Made by a program: the position numbers and the translations under genes
Notes under the pieces: model-generated
Seen by the model: the letters and a program-made list of their open reading frames with translations, nothing else
Databases searched by the model: none
What the model was told of the DNA's origin: nothing
Shown: piece by piece, positions 22,860-35,100 of the stretch
Numbering within the stretch: the stretch's first letter is position 1
How the letters are laid out: each line of letters starts with the position of its first letter
DNA from: Chaetoderma sp. LZ-2023a
Taxonomy: Eukaryota; Mollusca; Caudofoveata; Chaetodermatida; Chaetodermatidae
Direction of reading: 5' to 3'
DNA length: 64,000 nucleotides
Assembly: GCA_034401795.1 (NCBI GenBank)
Contig: CM067366.1
Location: 74,716,129 to 74,780,128 of the forward strand

Positions 22860-25800
22860 ATTTTATTACAATATATACGTTATGAAACCTACCCACATAC
22901 GGTTCTTCCAGCTGAGTTTGATTGAAATCTGCCCAGCGTTTAATGAGGTGTAGGCTTTTAACTGATTTACCAAGACTTTTGGAAAATCGAAGATGGCCAC
23001 AAAACAATTGACCAATCAAAATTCTGCATACAAAATCGGAAGCCTGCCACCATAGGGTCCTTCCATTCAAATTTGGTTGAAATCGCCCAAGCAGTTTGAG
23101 GAGTCGTGTTTTAAATTTTCATAAAATTCAAGATTTTCACCAAAAAGTTTACCAATCAAAATTCTGTATACAAGTTCTGAAACCTACATCCATAGGGTCC
23201 TTCCAGCCAAACTAGGTTGAAATCCGCCAAACGGTTAATGAGTTGCGCTTTGACAATTCCCAGTAATTTTTTGTACAAAATCTAAGATTTTCATCCAAAA
23301 AACTACCAATTAAAATTCTCAATACAAGTTCTAGAGTCTACCTTGTCCTTGTGTTGGAAGTTTCCTCTTTGTCAGAAGCACCTCAGAAAAACTCCAGGTA
23401 GTTGAGAAAAACCATATCGAATGAGAACTATATTGTGACTATTAAAACGTTGCGATGTCTTTAATGAGTTATTTACAGAATAGTTTAGTGCGTTGTCCTA
23501 TCGTTCGCTGTGTTAGTTTCGCATGTGGAGCTGTATCCACGTTCTGCAGCTTCAGCCTATCACTGTATAGGAAGTAGATCAAATCTTGGGAGATTAACTC
23601 GACGTGTGGTTGTATGTCCTGAGAGCTCAGCATATTTAACAGTGTGTCTGGGAGTGTGGTGTGTCTACAGTCGATAATGAGCTGGAGCATGACATCATTA
23701 AAGTGGATTCTTCAGCATTTCATGTAGGCGGTTAGCATATGGCTGTCTGTTTCCCTCCAAGGCCTCACAGTATAGGATGAAGTGTAGTCTCGTCTCTGGT
23801 TCTTTGCATCATAATTTGCAGACTGGGGAGGTTGCCTTTGATCTATCAGAGTGCCTTTATAGACTGTAGAGCGAGAGCCCCACATAAAACCTTAGCTTTC
23901 ACCCTCGCTTTGAGTGTTTGCATGATCGTCGCTATGGATGTAGTCCATACTGCCACCACTTTGTTGAGGAGGAAGATGGAGTCCGCTGACATGTATCTTG
24001 TGGAGGAGAGATAGCTGTAATCTGCCAGTGACTGATGACAGCTTTTCGGACATCTTTGTTCCACCTACCCTTCTCTGGAGTCCATATTCTTGCAGCCTCT
24101 TTTCAATATGAATGAACGAGCTGGAGGTGTGGTGTTTGGTTGCTAACTGCCGCCCATCGAACCTGAGTTCTTCTGAGTTCTTGGCTTCGATGAGGTTTCT
24201 AAATAGACATATGGCTCTGATGTCAATTTTGCACTAACTGGGATGATACCCACAAGGCCGAGAATGGCTATCTTTGCTGTCCGTTCAGGGAGGCTTTGGA
24301 TTTGGCATAGCTTCTCTCGCTGGAAAGCCTCTAAGCGGTGCTGCTGTTTCTTGTTTAATATCCACCATAGAATGCATCTAGTAAAATTTGGTTGAAATAT
24401 GTCCAGCAGCTGAGGAGTAGCATTTAGACCATTTCCGGTAGATTTTTCATAAAATCTACGATGTTCACACACAAAATTATCAACCAAAATTCTGAAAAGA
24501 TGCTCTAGAGCTTACCACCATAGAATTCATCTAGCCAAATTTGGTTGAAATATGCCATGCAACTATGGAGCAGTAGCATTTTGATAATTTCCGGTAAATT
24601 TTCCATAAAAGATTTTCACACAAAAACAAAATTCTGGATAGAAGTTCTAGAGCCTACCACCATAGAATGCATCTAGTCAAATTTGGTTGAAATATGTCAA
24701 GCAGCTAACTGAGCTAAGGAGTAGCATTTTGGCAATTACCGGTAGATTTTTAATACAATCTCAGATATTCACCCAAAAAATTGATCAATCAAAATTCTGA
24801 AAAGATCTAGAGCCTATCACCATAGAATGCATCTAGTCAAATTTGGTTGAAATATGTCAAGCAGCTGAGGAGTAGCATTTTGACCATTTCCGGTAGATTT
24901 TTCATAAAATCTCAGATTTTCACCCAAAAAATTGATCAATCACAATTCTGAAAAGATCATGAGCCTACAACTATAGAATGCATCTAGTCAAATTGGGTTG
25001 AAATATGTCCAGCTGCTAAGGAGGAGTAGCATTTTGACCATTTCCGGTAGATTTTTAAGATTTCACCTAAAAACTGATCAATCAAAATTCTGAAAAGAAG
25101 ATTTAGAGCCTATCACCATAGAATCCATCTAGTCAAATTTGGAGCAGCTAAGGAGGAGTAGCATTTTGACCATTTCCGGTAAATTTTTCATAAAATCTGA
25201 TTTTCACCCAAAAAATTGATCAATTAAAATTCTGAAAAGATGTTCTAACGCCTACCACCATAGAATGCTTCTGGTAAAATTTGGTTGAAATATGTCAAGC
25301 TGTTAACGAGTAGTATTCTGACCATTTCCGGTAGATTTTTCATAAAATCTGATTTTCGCCCAAAAAATTGATCAATTAAAATTCTGAAAAGATCTAAATA
25401 CAACCATAGAATCTAGTCAAATTTGGTTGAAATATGTCAAGCAGATAAGGAGTAGCATTTTGACCATTTCCAATAGATTTATAATATTTCACTCAAAAAA
25501 TTGATCAATCAAAATTCTGAAAAGAAGATCTAGAGCCTACCACCAGAGAATCCATCTACGGTAGTCAAATTTGGTTGAATTATGTCAAGCAGCTAAGGAG
25601 GAGTAGCATTTTGACCATTTCCGGCAGATTTTTCATAAAATTTCAGATTTTCACCCCAAAAACTGATCAATCAAAATTCTGAAAAGAGTTTCTAGAGCGT
25701 ACCACCATAGGATGCATCTAATCTAATTTGGTTGAAATATGTCAAGCAGCTAAGGTGGATTATCATTTGGACCATTTCCGGTAGATTTTTCATAAAATCT

Positions 25801-25970
25801 AATTTTCACCACAAAAATTGATTTGAAAAAACCATCTGGAGGGTAGCAGGCTACCAGCTTAGGATCATTCCAGCCAAAATTTGGTTGATATCGATCAAAC
25901 CATTAAGAAGAAGCGATTTGATGGATGGACAGACGACGACCGGGCATCATGGCATAAAGGCCAAGCGAGC
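22860..25970. repeat. Tandem array of ~150-bp units (family A interior)
   Basis: Units carry 'ccaccatagaatgcatctag', 'aaatttggttgaaatatgtc', 'gaccatttccggtagattt' and 'attctgaaaag'. Marker positions from 24366 (24366, 24519, 24661, 24821, 24972, 25117, 25259, 25405, 25544, 25706) give spacings of 139-162 bp, mean about 149. Three older units lie at 22860-23340, before a LINE fragment. The end near 25915-25970 ('gatggacagacgacgac', 'gcgagctaa') matches the end of family A at 43738. Confidence 0.9.
23343..24345 (-). pseudogene. 5'-truncated LINE 3' fragment inside repeat array
   Basis: Minus-strand frames give LEAFQREKLCQIQSLPERTA and LGLVGIIPVSAKL (about 24330-24220), then MQTLKARVKAKVLCGALALQ (about 23920) and a C-terminal piece ending LIIDCRHTTLPDTLL. 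These resemble the last third of the LINE ORF2 at 54560-55300 (YHRRTLKRLQHLPASTA, LLLGVIPIEGQI, VKAKLLTQRYNLY). The array resumes on both sides (23340 and 24360), so the fragment was inserted into it. No RT core is present. Confidence 0.75.
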
Positions 25971-26117
25971 TAAATACCAACAAGAGCTCCGCAAACGGTG
26001 CATACTACCCCGCCATGATGACAAACCAATGAATGAGCTATCAGAAAATATTTATTTCTTCCTCAGTCCCATCAGACCAGTCATCCTTATGAAGTGTCAA
26101 AGCGATCGATTAAACGG

Positions 26118-26830
26118 TCAAGGAGGTATCGGCCTGAAACCAATTTTCAAGATGGCTGCCGCTGACTGGTGGATTATCGTAAATTTCGATAAGTTTTCAC
26201 CAGACATATTCCAACGACCATAGGAAGTGATCCAATAAATGAAATCCAGAAACCAACTTTCAAGATGGCAGCCCATGGCTGGCGGCCATCTTGGAGTTTG
26301 GATCATCGTCAATTTCGATAGGTTTCTTCTCCACACCTAGTCCAACCACCTTATGAAGTTTCAGAGGGATCCGATAAACGGTAACGGAGTTATCATTTGG
26401 AAAGTAATTTTCAAGATGGCCACCGGTGACTGGCAGCCATCTTGGAGTTCGTATCATTGTCAATCTCGATAGGTTTCCTGCCCATAGGTAGTCGAACCAC
26501 CCTATGAAATTTCATAGCGATCCAATAAACGATACCAGAGTTATCATCTGGAAACCAATTTTCAAGATGGCTACCGGTGGCTGGCGGCCATCTTGGATTT
26601 CGGATCAGTGTCAATTTCGATAGGTTTCTTCCCCAGTCCTAGTCCAACGACTCCATGAAGTTTCAAAGCGATCCGATAAACGGTAACGGAGTTATCATCC
26701 GGAAACCAATGTTCAAGATGGCCGCCAGTGGCTGGCGGCCATCTTGGATTTTAGATCATCGTCGATTTCGATAGGTTTCTTTCCAAGACCTAGTCCAACC
26801 ATCCTATGAAGTTTCAATGCGATCCGACAA
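26118..26830. repeat. Second ~150-bp tandem array
   Basis: Units contain 'ggccatcttgga', 'caatttcgataggtttct', 'ctatgaagtttc' and 'cgataaacggtaacgga'. The 'ccatcttgga' marker falls near 26286, 26434, 26588 and 26740, spacing about 148-154 bp. The sequence differs from the neighbouring array but the period is nearly the same. Confidence 0.85.
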
Positions 26831-26849
26831 ATCTTTTGGCGGGGTATAA

Positions 26850-27015
26850 AAACGGCTTCTGCAGTGGTCTTGTGAAATGTCCATTTGCAGACTAAAAGAA
26901 GAAACAGAGCCAGTCATTCAAGTGGTAAATTTTCAAAAAATAGTCTTCTCTTGGTCTGCAAATGGACATTTTCTATGAGAAAAGAAATTTTCTTGAATAA
27001 ATTCGAGGGTTAAAG
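26850..27015. repeat. Hairpin repeat related to the TTAA MITE at 42600-42804
   Basis: The blocks 'cttgtgaaatgtccatttgcagac' and, inverted, 'ggtctgcaaatggacatttt' (given by their cores) pair across about 60 nt. The same order, including 'aacggcttctg' and an 'agggttaa' right end, is found at 42600-42804. The left end here is not a clear TTAA, so the copy is partial. Confidence 0.6.
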
Positions 27016-27112
27016 ATGCTCTGCCAATTTCTCATAAATCTGTCAATTCTATTTCTGATGCGAGATAAGGTAACATTTGATAACATTTTCTGATGCTTTT
27101 CAAGAGCATGAT

Positions 27113-27463
27113 TGGCTTCATGTTGTTTCTTGTGCTTAGGTAGTGTGTTGAGTCAGCCTTCTTCAGCAGTGATAGGGAGTGGTTTCGTGTGTTTAGGCAG
27201 TGTGTTGAGTCAGCCTTCTGCAGCAGTGATAGGGAGTGGTTTCGTGTGTTTAGGTAGTGTGTTGAGTCAGCCTTCTGCAGCAGTGATAGGGAATGGTTTC
27301 GTGTGTTTAGACAGTGTGTTGAGTCAGCCTTTTGCAGCAGTGATAGGGAGCGGTGTCCTGCGTTTAGGCAGTGTGTTGAATCAGCCTTCTGCAGCAGTGA
27401 TAGGGAGTGTTGTCTTGTGTTTAGGCAGTGTGTTGAGTCAGCCTTTTGCAGCAGTGATATGGA
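27113..27463. repeat. 57-bp minisatellite, six copies
   Basis: A unit of 57 bp (19 codons) starting 'ggtttcgtgtgtttaggcag' repeats at about 27124, 27181, 27238, 27295, 27352 and 27409, with high similarity between copies. Because 57 is a multiple of three, frames stay open on both strands. The minus strand would read repeats of the type SLSLLQKADSTHCLNTRNH. There is no sign that either is translated. Confidence 0.92.
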
Positions 27464-27690
27464 GATTCTGGTCAGAGTTAATGATGTGTACGCGGAGGGC
27501 TCACGAGATCGTATTACCTGCATGCTTGAGCAGTTGTTGATGCCATCTAGCCCGCATGCACGTCCATTCTGTAGAGCCATTATTGCTTTTCTAATCCCTG
27601 CTTCTTTTATTGGGGTTTGCAGGTGTCTTGGCTGACCTTCGAATCGGGTTAGTGGCTCATCCTCTGTCAGTTAACTGACATTTGAATGAT
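27464..27690 (-). pseudogene. LINE reverse-transcriptase fragment (RT N-terminal block)
   Basis: The minus strand reads IMALQNGRACGLDGIN near 27580-27530, followed in another frame by a LLKHAG-like stretch. This is the 'LKNGKAxGxDGIxxELLKxGG' block that opens many LINE RT domains. The fragment abuts the minisatellite directly. Nothing of the catalytic core remains. Confidence 0.6.
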
Positions 27691-27821
27691 TATCTGATCG
27701 TCTCAGATTTGGCTTGGTCAGAGGCGATGAAATGGGGGTTTTTTTTACTGCAGGGACCACTTGCTGGATAATGGTCATATACAGATCTTCCTGAATGGAG
27801 GAATCCAGTTTTAGTTATGCC

Positions 27822-28140
27822 CTGTCTATCTTTAGCTAGGCTCCATCCACACTTCGCCTGTATTGGGATCAATCAATCTCTGACTATCAATTTCCAGAAA
27901 ACTATAGAGGTAAGCTGTTGTATGGCAGCAACAGTGCCCAGTCAAATCAGTTTCAAAATATTCAACATCATGTTTATTATAGAGTAAAGCCATACAATTC
28001 GCACAACACAGCTTAGTCCGTCATCAATTAAGAATTTGTGACGAACTTAGCTACATCATCCATGATGTAATTAATTACACAATCCGACACATCATCTAGT
28101 TCAACAATAGTTGATTGACATCATGATTGACTGATAAACT
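27822..28140. repeat. Second copy of dispersed repeat from 1245-1560
   Basis: Shares 'ccatccacacttcgcctgt', 'gaggtaagctgttg', 'cagtcaaatcagtttcaaaa' and 'catgatgtaatt' in the same order as 1245-1560, with the hairpin core shortened on one side. Confidence 0.75.
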
Positions 28141-28595
28141 TGATCCTCCATTGGCTCATTGGTAGACTTCCATGAAAAAATGCGTGACCTTTTATGAGCC
28201 TGTGGTTGTTCAGCGTTATTTCTGTCCAGCCTTGTCAGATCTATGCTTGCAAATATGTTCAATCATTTGAACCTTATTTTCTGTTTGTAGAGGCATGGGA
28301 AAATGATATCTCGTTGCATGTTGTCCAGTGTTCGATGATCTGGTTCCGCTCATTATATTTAAATCGTGCTATTGACCAAATACTACATATATGACACACT
28401 TCTCTGTCTTTCATTAAAGGTCATATTTGGAGAAATCCCTTTTACTTACAATTTTGCAAGTATTTAAGGCATTATTGTATAGTAATTAATAACAAACCAG
28501 CTGTATGTGTCTAACATTCACCAAATAGCTAAATCAGCGGAAATTGGCTCTCTCTTTGTATGTAATTTACGCACTACACCGGTAGCCTATAAATT

Positions 28596-28682
28596 TTATT
28601 TCTTCTGGAAAATATGCAGTGAAATCCCATTTGTTTTGTTTGCAGTATCACCGCAGCTGTAAGCCACACAACGGCTAGGCAT
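28596..28682 (-). pseudogene. THAP-domain-like first exon or fragment
   Basis: From an ATG at 28680-28682 the minus strand reads MPSRCVAYSCGDTANKTN and GISLHIFQKK, then a stop. This matches the start of a THAP zinc finger: M-P-x-x-C, a second Cys five residues on, and G-I-S-L-H-x-F. THAP proteins bind DNA through a C2CH finger whose later Cys and His lie 35-50 residues on; these are not seen here. No obvious GT splice donor follows, so the piece may be a broken copy or an exon whose boundary I cannot place. It could come from a host THAP gene or a THAP-bearing transposon. Confidence 0.5.
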
Positions 28683-28768
28683 ATTTGACAACCTTCCGCG
28701 ATCGGGCAACAGGGTCACAATGAAGTATTCGCACTGTCGAGGCGCACGATAACGATAGGTCCCTCCGA

Positions 28769-28776
28769 TGACGTCA
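28769..28776. promoter_or_regulatory. CRE-type palindrome upstream of the THAP-like exon
   Basis: A perfect TGACGTCA lies about 90 bp upstream of the minus-strand ATG at 28682. This position would suit a promoter element. Another TGACGTCA occurs at about 48023-48030 in a repeat-like setting, so it may be repeat-borne. Confidence 0.3.
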
Positions 28777-29036
28777 TACATATAGAGCTTTTCTATTTCG
28801 TTTTTTTTTTGGAGGACAACACAGAATTGCAAAATACAACGTAAAACAGAGTAATATTTTAAAATAAAACATTTTATTATATTATTTATTGCAAAATCTT
28901 GTACATTAAAGCCACTTTTGCTACCGTTGTGCTTGGTCTTTAAGCCGCGAAGTTGGCGTATAATCGAATACACGAAATTACGTGATGACTTACCTCCCTT
29001 GATTTTGAGCTCTACGGCGTCAATAATGACATAATA

Positions 29037-31014
29037 GTGGAACAAGCTATTATACCGTTAAGAACACAGATGCTGAGACATTTTACCGAAGCGCTAGATC
29101 AGCTATATGAAATCTCCCAAAAGTACTGTGTCTCACATAATATACTCATAGCAGGAGATCTTAATTGTGATCTAACCATCAGAGAGAAGTTCAAGCGACA
29201 CCGCCTGATGCGAGAGTTCCTGCAGGAACAAGGTCTATTGTATAAAACATCTGGACCTACATTCATACATGCCAGTAATGCTGGGAGCTCAACTATAGAT
29301 TATTTCCTACTACCAGAACACTCATCACATAGAAACGTAGAGGTAGATAAGCATGAAATGGCCAGTAACTGCTCTGATCACTATCCTCTCTCAATCTCGC
29401 TTAACATCGCAATTCAGCCGCTGGGAATAAAACCGACGCAGACTGCAATGCCGCTCCCTCAGAAAGTAAACTGGAGCAAAGTCGATAGCAAAGGCTATAA
29501 AGCGTACCTGCAAAAGGCATTGGAAGGATAAAATCCTGAGATCAAGAGTATGCTGGCCATATGTAACGTATACGCTAAGCTCCGTGACACTCTCCATGCA
29601 GCTGCTACTGCCTCATCACCGCAGATTATCCAAAAACGCCAGAGGCCTTTCCGGCTATGGAATAATGAAATTGCTGACGCTATCGCAGAAAGTAAGATAG
29701 CTCTCCATAATTGGAAGACCTGTAACAGACCATCAAACCAAAACCACCCAGCCTCAGCCCGAAGATCTAGAGCCAAAAAGCTACTGCGCCAGGCACAAAG
29801 AAGATCAGTAGCGGACAAGCGTAACGCTGACACCCAAACCCTACTGTGTGCCAGAGGGAATGATAGAAGACTATTGGTTAGGCTAATCCGCAAACAGCGA
29901 GGCTGTAGAGTACCTGAAGTTACAGAACTCAAGGTCCAGAAAGATACATTCCCAAAAGACCGCATCATAGAGGGATGGTATTCACATTTCTCACAGCTTG
30001 CCACCTCACCAAATATCCCAGCTGATGTCCATAGGAAAGCAGAACTGGAGTTTGATGAACTGGTGTTATCTGACATTGCAGCAGGAGAAAATGATCCAAT
30101 TGCGGTGAAGTAGAGCAAGCAGTCAAGCGATTAAACAGCGGCAAAGCCTCAGATACTGATGGCATATCAGCCACCAACCTAAAAGGAGGTGGGATTGTAA
30201 CCATGCACCTGCTGAGCTTAATCTTGAATGTTATTGGCAAACTTAAAACCATTCCAGACATCTTCAAGGTATGCCAATTAACAACAGTCTATAAGAAAAA
30301 AGGCAATCCTAACCTAGCTACATCCTATCGCGGTATTACAGTAACATAAACCATTTGTAAAACTCTAGAAATGCTTCTGAAAGTCCGCATCCAACAGACA
30401 GTACTTAAAACACAACACCCTCTTCAGTTTGGATTTACATCCGGGTTATCACCAATGTACAGCGCACTGATGCTCCAGGAAGCTACCTCTGAATTGCGAA
30501 TCAAGAACCTTAATACATACATTGCTCTCCTTGATGCTAAGTCAAGCCTTGCGCGTATACTGTATCTTGCTGGAATAGAGGGAGCCACTTGGACCCTCAT
30601 CACAGACCTTCACAAAAATGCTACTGACTTTCTGACTGCCTGCACTGCTCCAGCTGAAAACCGTATGAAATACCTCAATTTGATCCACTCTAGCCTATGT
30701 ACCACGTGCAACACCAACACCCACAACATCTGGACCAACAACAGCATCCTAACATCATTCCTGCTCGATCCTTCTACATATATGTCTAACAAACCAAGCT
30801 GCAACTGTCATCATAAACTAGAAATGTCAGTGCGACAATACTTCTACTCACTACACCATCACAGGACCACAAAACTCACAATTATAAACGGTAATAAATA
30901 GACCAAGTAATTCATACACAAGTCTGCTTCTACTTTTGTCATTTTTGTATTTTACTCGCTCACGAGGTGCTCCCGTATATGGGAGGGATTTCCGAAATGA
31001 ACTGAACTGAACTA
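29037..31014 (+). pseudogene. LINE copy, 5'-truncated, RT core deleted
   Basis: The frame opens inside the endonuclease: LIAGDLNCDLTIRE (about 29150), SSTIDYFLLPEHS (about 29290) and NCSDHYPLS (about 29375). A linker region follows (FRLWNNEIADAIAESKI). The RT begins NSGKASDTDGIS (about 30140) and continues YKKKGNPNL and LQFGFTSGLSPMYSAL. After LDAKSSLARI the sequence jumps to a C-terminal tail (AENRMKYLNLIHSSL), so the block with the catalytic Asp pair is gone. The tail ends in short 'gaact' repeats at 30999-31014, abutting the inverted-arm composite. It resembles the 48486-55558 LINE in general organisation. It has several breaks and no ORF1. Confidence 0.8.
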
Positions 31015-31876
31015 AGCTGGTACACGATAGGCTGGTACCCGACTCTTCATTCCCTCGCTTCCGATTCTCTGGCTCAAGCTATGAAATGATGGCCACTGAC
31101 CAATAATGTCAAATTCCTATTCAACAGGCACAAAACCTATATTATTGCCATGCTCACTGAAAATTCATCAACTAAGAGAGCCGAGTATAACTCTTTAATG
31201 ATAATTAAGCCGGCAAAAACCAGCCTTTGCAGTGGTATTGGGAATATTTTCAAGAATTTATCACTGTATTGCCTTCGTTAGTCATTCCAGTGTTAAAATT
31301 AAAAAAAATGTCTTATTGGCCAGCAAATGAAGTAAAATGACAATTTTCATAACCAATCTTAACCATTAACAGTAATAATTTTGATAGGAAATATGAAGAT
31401 TTTGGGCTGAAATGCATAATTTTTATTCAGAAACATAAAAATCTTGGTACAAATGCAGAAATATGACCATTTTGACTGAAAATTAAAACATTTCTGTACA
31501 AAGCATGGATATCTATGTTCCAAATATGAAAATTTGGCAAAAACATGACCATTTAGGTCAGAAATGAAAAAAAAAGAATTTCCATGCAAAACAAAAGAAT
31601 TGATGATGGACACTGGCTCAAAGATCAAAATCTATACATCACTGTTTTCACAGTCAAGACCACCATCTTAACATGTAACAAAAGCTCAAATGTGATTGGC
31701 CGATATTGTCGAGTTTGCTTTAGCTTAGCTGACTTTTCATACACATATAGCTGGGAAAAACATCTACCAGTAGATCAATCTGGCCTAGTTTCTTAAGAAT
31801 ATATGTAAACCATAAATTTTCATAAATATGAATGGTCACCAGTAATAACACATTCAGCCAGTAAGCTCTGCATGAA
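31012..31876 (+). repeat. Outer part of left inverted arm, with a ~740-bp interruption
   Basis: Segments 31012-31080 ('aggctggtacccgactctt', 'gattctctggctca') and 31826-31876 ('gaatggtcaccagtaataa', 'cattcagccagtaagctc') match, in reverse complement, 44683-44745 and 44598-44652. On the right the two blocks are only about 30 bp apart; here about 740 bp intervene. The intervening part includes ~40-nt AT-rich units at 31370-31590 and a fragment near 31210 that resembles the MITE at 42600. Confidence 0.75.
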
Positions 31877-32127
31877 TTATTGCGCATGCCCGGAACATGG
31901 CTGGTGAAATTGTGCAGCTTACCAAATTCGTATCTACAAAATTGGAATATCACTTAAAATCGCGACCAACCAACAAATAAATAAATAAAAACATTGTATC
32001 ATCGAAATATGAAACAGCAAACTTGATATGGATCATAGACTGAGTATTTTGTGCAATTGGAATCTATATTCGTAAAATTGTCATCTGAATCCGTGTTTCC
32101 TAGTTATCACACAACAAACACGAAACT

Positions 32128-35100
32128 ATGGCTCGCCAACCGGAAAGAGTTTCTATCATCTTGATGTCCGCTGTGTTTATATTACTACTAACTTTCTTAG
32201 TGGAAAAAGTTCAACCAATCAAGCCGAGACGGACACTGCCTATTCTAGAAATTCGTGGCTCCATTGTTCACCAAAATCACGGTAAAATCAGCATACTCTT
32301 TAACATCGTACAGAGAGCGGCAAACGGTAGGAACAGTTTATTTAAATGTCGTCACAAAACATCATTGATATTGTGAATTCGTCTACTGAAGTGTGGAGAT
32401 ATAGAGACTAATCCAGGTCCCAATGTAAAGACACCCAAATATCCATGTGGCATTTGCTCAAACAATGTTACATGGAGAGCCAAAGCAGTACAATGCGACT
32501 GTTGTGACGTCTGGTATCACGCAAGTTGTGCAGGCATAGGTTCAGTGTCTTACCAACATCTAGCTAACAGTAGTGTGAACTGGTTCTGTTTAAAATGTGG
32601 TCTGCCAAACTGTGCAACGTCATTCTTTAGCTCAACACGCACATCAAACAGCACAAATAGCTTCTCTGTATTACAACATGAGACAGAGTCCACACAGAAT
32701 TCAAGAGATACCACCCATATGCAGAGTAAACTACCACGTGTAAGCGCTATACCCCTTGCTGAATCGTCGCCTAAAGCTATGAAAACAAACACTCAGTCCA
32801 GCCCAGTGAGTGATCCAAATACAACACTACCAAGCCCGATCCATCACCACAGATATTGTGCTACCCATGACAGTAGTAGTGAACCATCCAAGCAGTCATC
32901 TATACCTACAAAACACCCCAATCGGCTTAGAATATCAGTGATCAACTTTCAAAGCATTACCAATAAACAAGAAGCATTGCTACAAGAGATAAGCACCCTC
33001 AGCCCAGACATCATATTAGGAAATGAAACACACATAGATGATAACTTCCTTGACTCTGAACTCTTCCCAGAAGGCACACCAGATGAATACAGGTACACTC
33101 CTTTTCGACGAGACCGAAATGATGATGGAGGTGGTGTCATAATAGTCACTAGACCCGGACTTACATGTACCCGGAGAGAAAACCTTGACACGGACTGTGA
33201 AATAATCTGGGTTGAAATTGCGTTAGTGGGAGACAAAACAGCACTGCTAGGAAGCTTCTATAGAAACCCACCAGCTAGCATCGACAGATTACATGCCCTA
33301 CGTGCTTCACTCGACAAGGTTAAACAAACTTATCCATCATCCATAATATATCTCGGAGGAGACTTTAACCTGGGATTTATCGACTGGGACAACCACGCCT
33401 TGGTATCAGGAGATCCTAGACGTGCACAATTAGAGCTACTGATTGATTCTATCCTTAGCACATCACTTGAACAAGTAAACAGACACCCAACAAGAGGCAA
33501 CAGTCTCCTAGACCTATTAATCACCACACACCCAAGCCTAGTTACAAAGACATTTACCGCACCTCCATTTGCAGATCATGACATCCTAGTCGTTGATGTA
33601 ATGACAAGACCAAAAATCCTGAAGCAACCACCTAGAAAGATATTTCAGTATAGCAAGGCTAATTGGCAAGCCATCAATACAGACATTGAAGGACTGCAAA
33701 TAAACTACTTCAACCGAATTCCATCAAACTACAGTGTTGAAGAGAACTGGCAGCTCTTTAAGAGTACAATAACCGAGACAATGTCTAAAAATATACCCCA
33801 AAAAGAACTAGGGAGACATCAGAACGTTCCCTGGATAACTCAGAACATCAAAAAATTAATTAAGCAAAAACATCGAGCTTACAATACAGCACGAAGATTA
33901 GGTGAAGACAGGGACAAAGACAAATTTAAGAAACTACGCGTGAAAATACACCACATGCTACGGCAATCCTACCAAGTCTACATACATAAAATACTGGACC
34001 CAGAGAATGACCAGAGTAGTAAGAAATTCTGGCGTTACATCAAGAACAAACGGCAGGATAATGTAGGAATCAGTACCATCAGACAAGACGGGCAAATCAT
34101 CACCGACCCAGAAGGAAAGGTCAGAGCACTAAACGAACAATTCACATCAGTATTTACCGAAGAAAACATCAGTTCAATGCCTACCCTACCACCATCACCA
34201 TATAGCGTCATTCAGAACATAGAAATAACATCACTAGGAGTAGAGAAGGCTCTATAGCGCCTAAACCCATCAAAAGCATCAGGTCCAGACAATCTACCAT
34301 CAAGAATTTTAAAAGAAACATCAAGCCAAATTGCACTGAATGACTCAACAATACCATCAGCCTGGAAGACAGCCAATGTTTCACCGATTTATAAGAAAGG
34401 TGACAGAACAGCAGCTTCAAACTATAGGCCTGTTTCCTTAACATCAGTCATATGCAAGGTGATGGAGCATATCATAGCCAGCCAGCTAATGCAACATATG
34501 GACAAGAACAATTTACTCCACCCAAACCAACATGGCTTCCGACGTAACAGATCCTGTGAAACCCAACTTATTCTGACAACTCATGATCTCGCCCTAGCCT
34601 TGGACCAACGCAGACAGGTAGACATGGCCGTACTGGATTTCGCAAAAGCTTTTGATACGGTACCGCATCAACGTCTATTACTCAAACTACACCACTACGG
34701 AATACAAGGCAACATTCTGGGATGGATAACATCATTTCTCAGTGGAAGAACACAAAAGGTCGTCATAGAAGGTGCCTGCTCGGAGTCAACCAATGTCTTG
34801 TCAGGAGTACCACAAGGATCAGTTTTAGGCCCAATCCTCTTTCTCGTCTATATCAATGACATAGCAAACGACCTCGACTCCATCATTCGACTATTTGCTG
34901 ACGACTGCCTCCTTTATCATACCATAGACACACCCGAGGATCAACAAGGAGACTTAGACACCCTCATGGCCTGGACGGAAAGATGGCAGATGAAATTTAA
35001 TATCTCGAAGTGCAACATCCTCAAACTCACCCAACGAAGAACGTGCCTCAGCACACACTACACCATGAGCGGGGATCTGTTGGAGGAATATAAGGCAGCA

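Noticed and set aside
27112-27540. 142-codon plus-strand frame with repeating 'VLSQPSAAVIGSGFVCLGS'
   Set aside because: It is a translation of the 57-bp minisatellite; both strands stay open because the period is divisible by three.
29495-30118. 207-codon minus-strand frame, Ser/Leu-rich
   Set aside because: Antisense to LINE coding sequence at 29550-30113, with no recognised domain.
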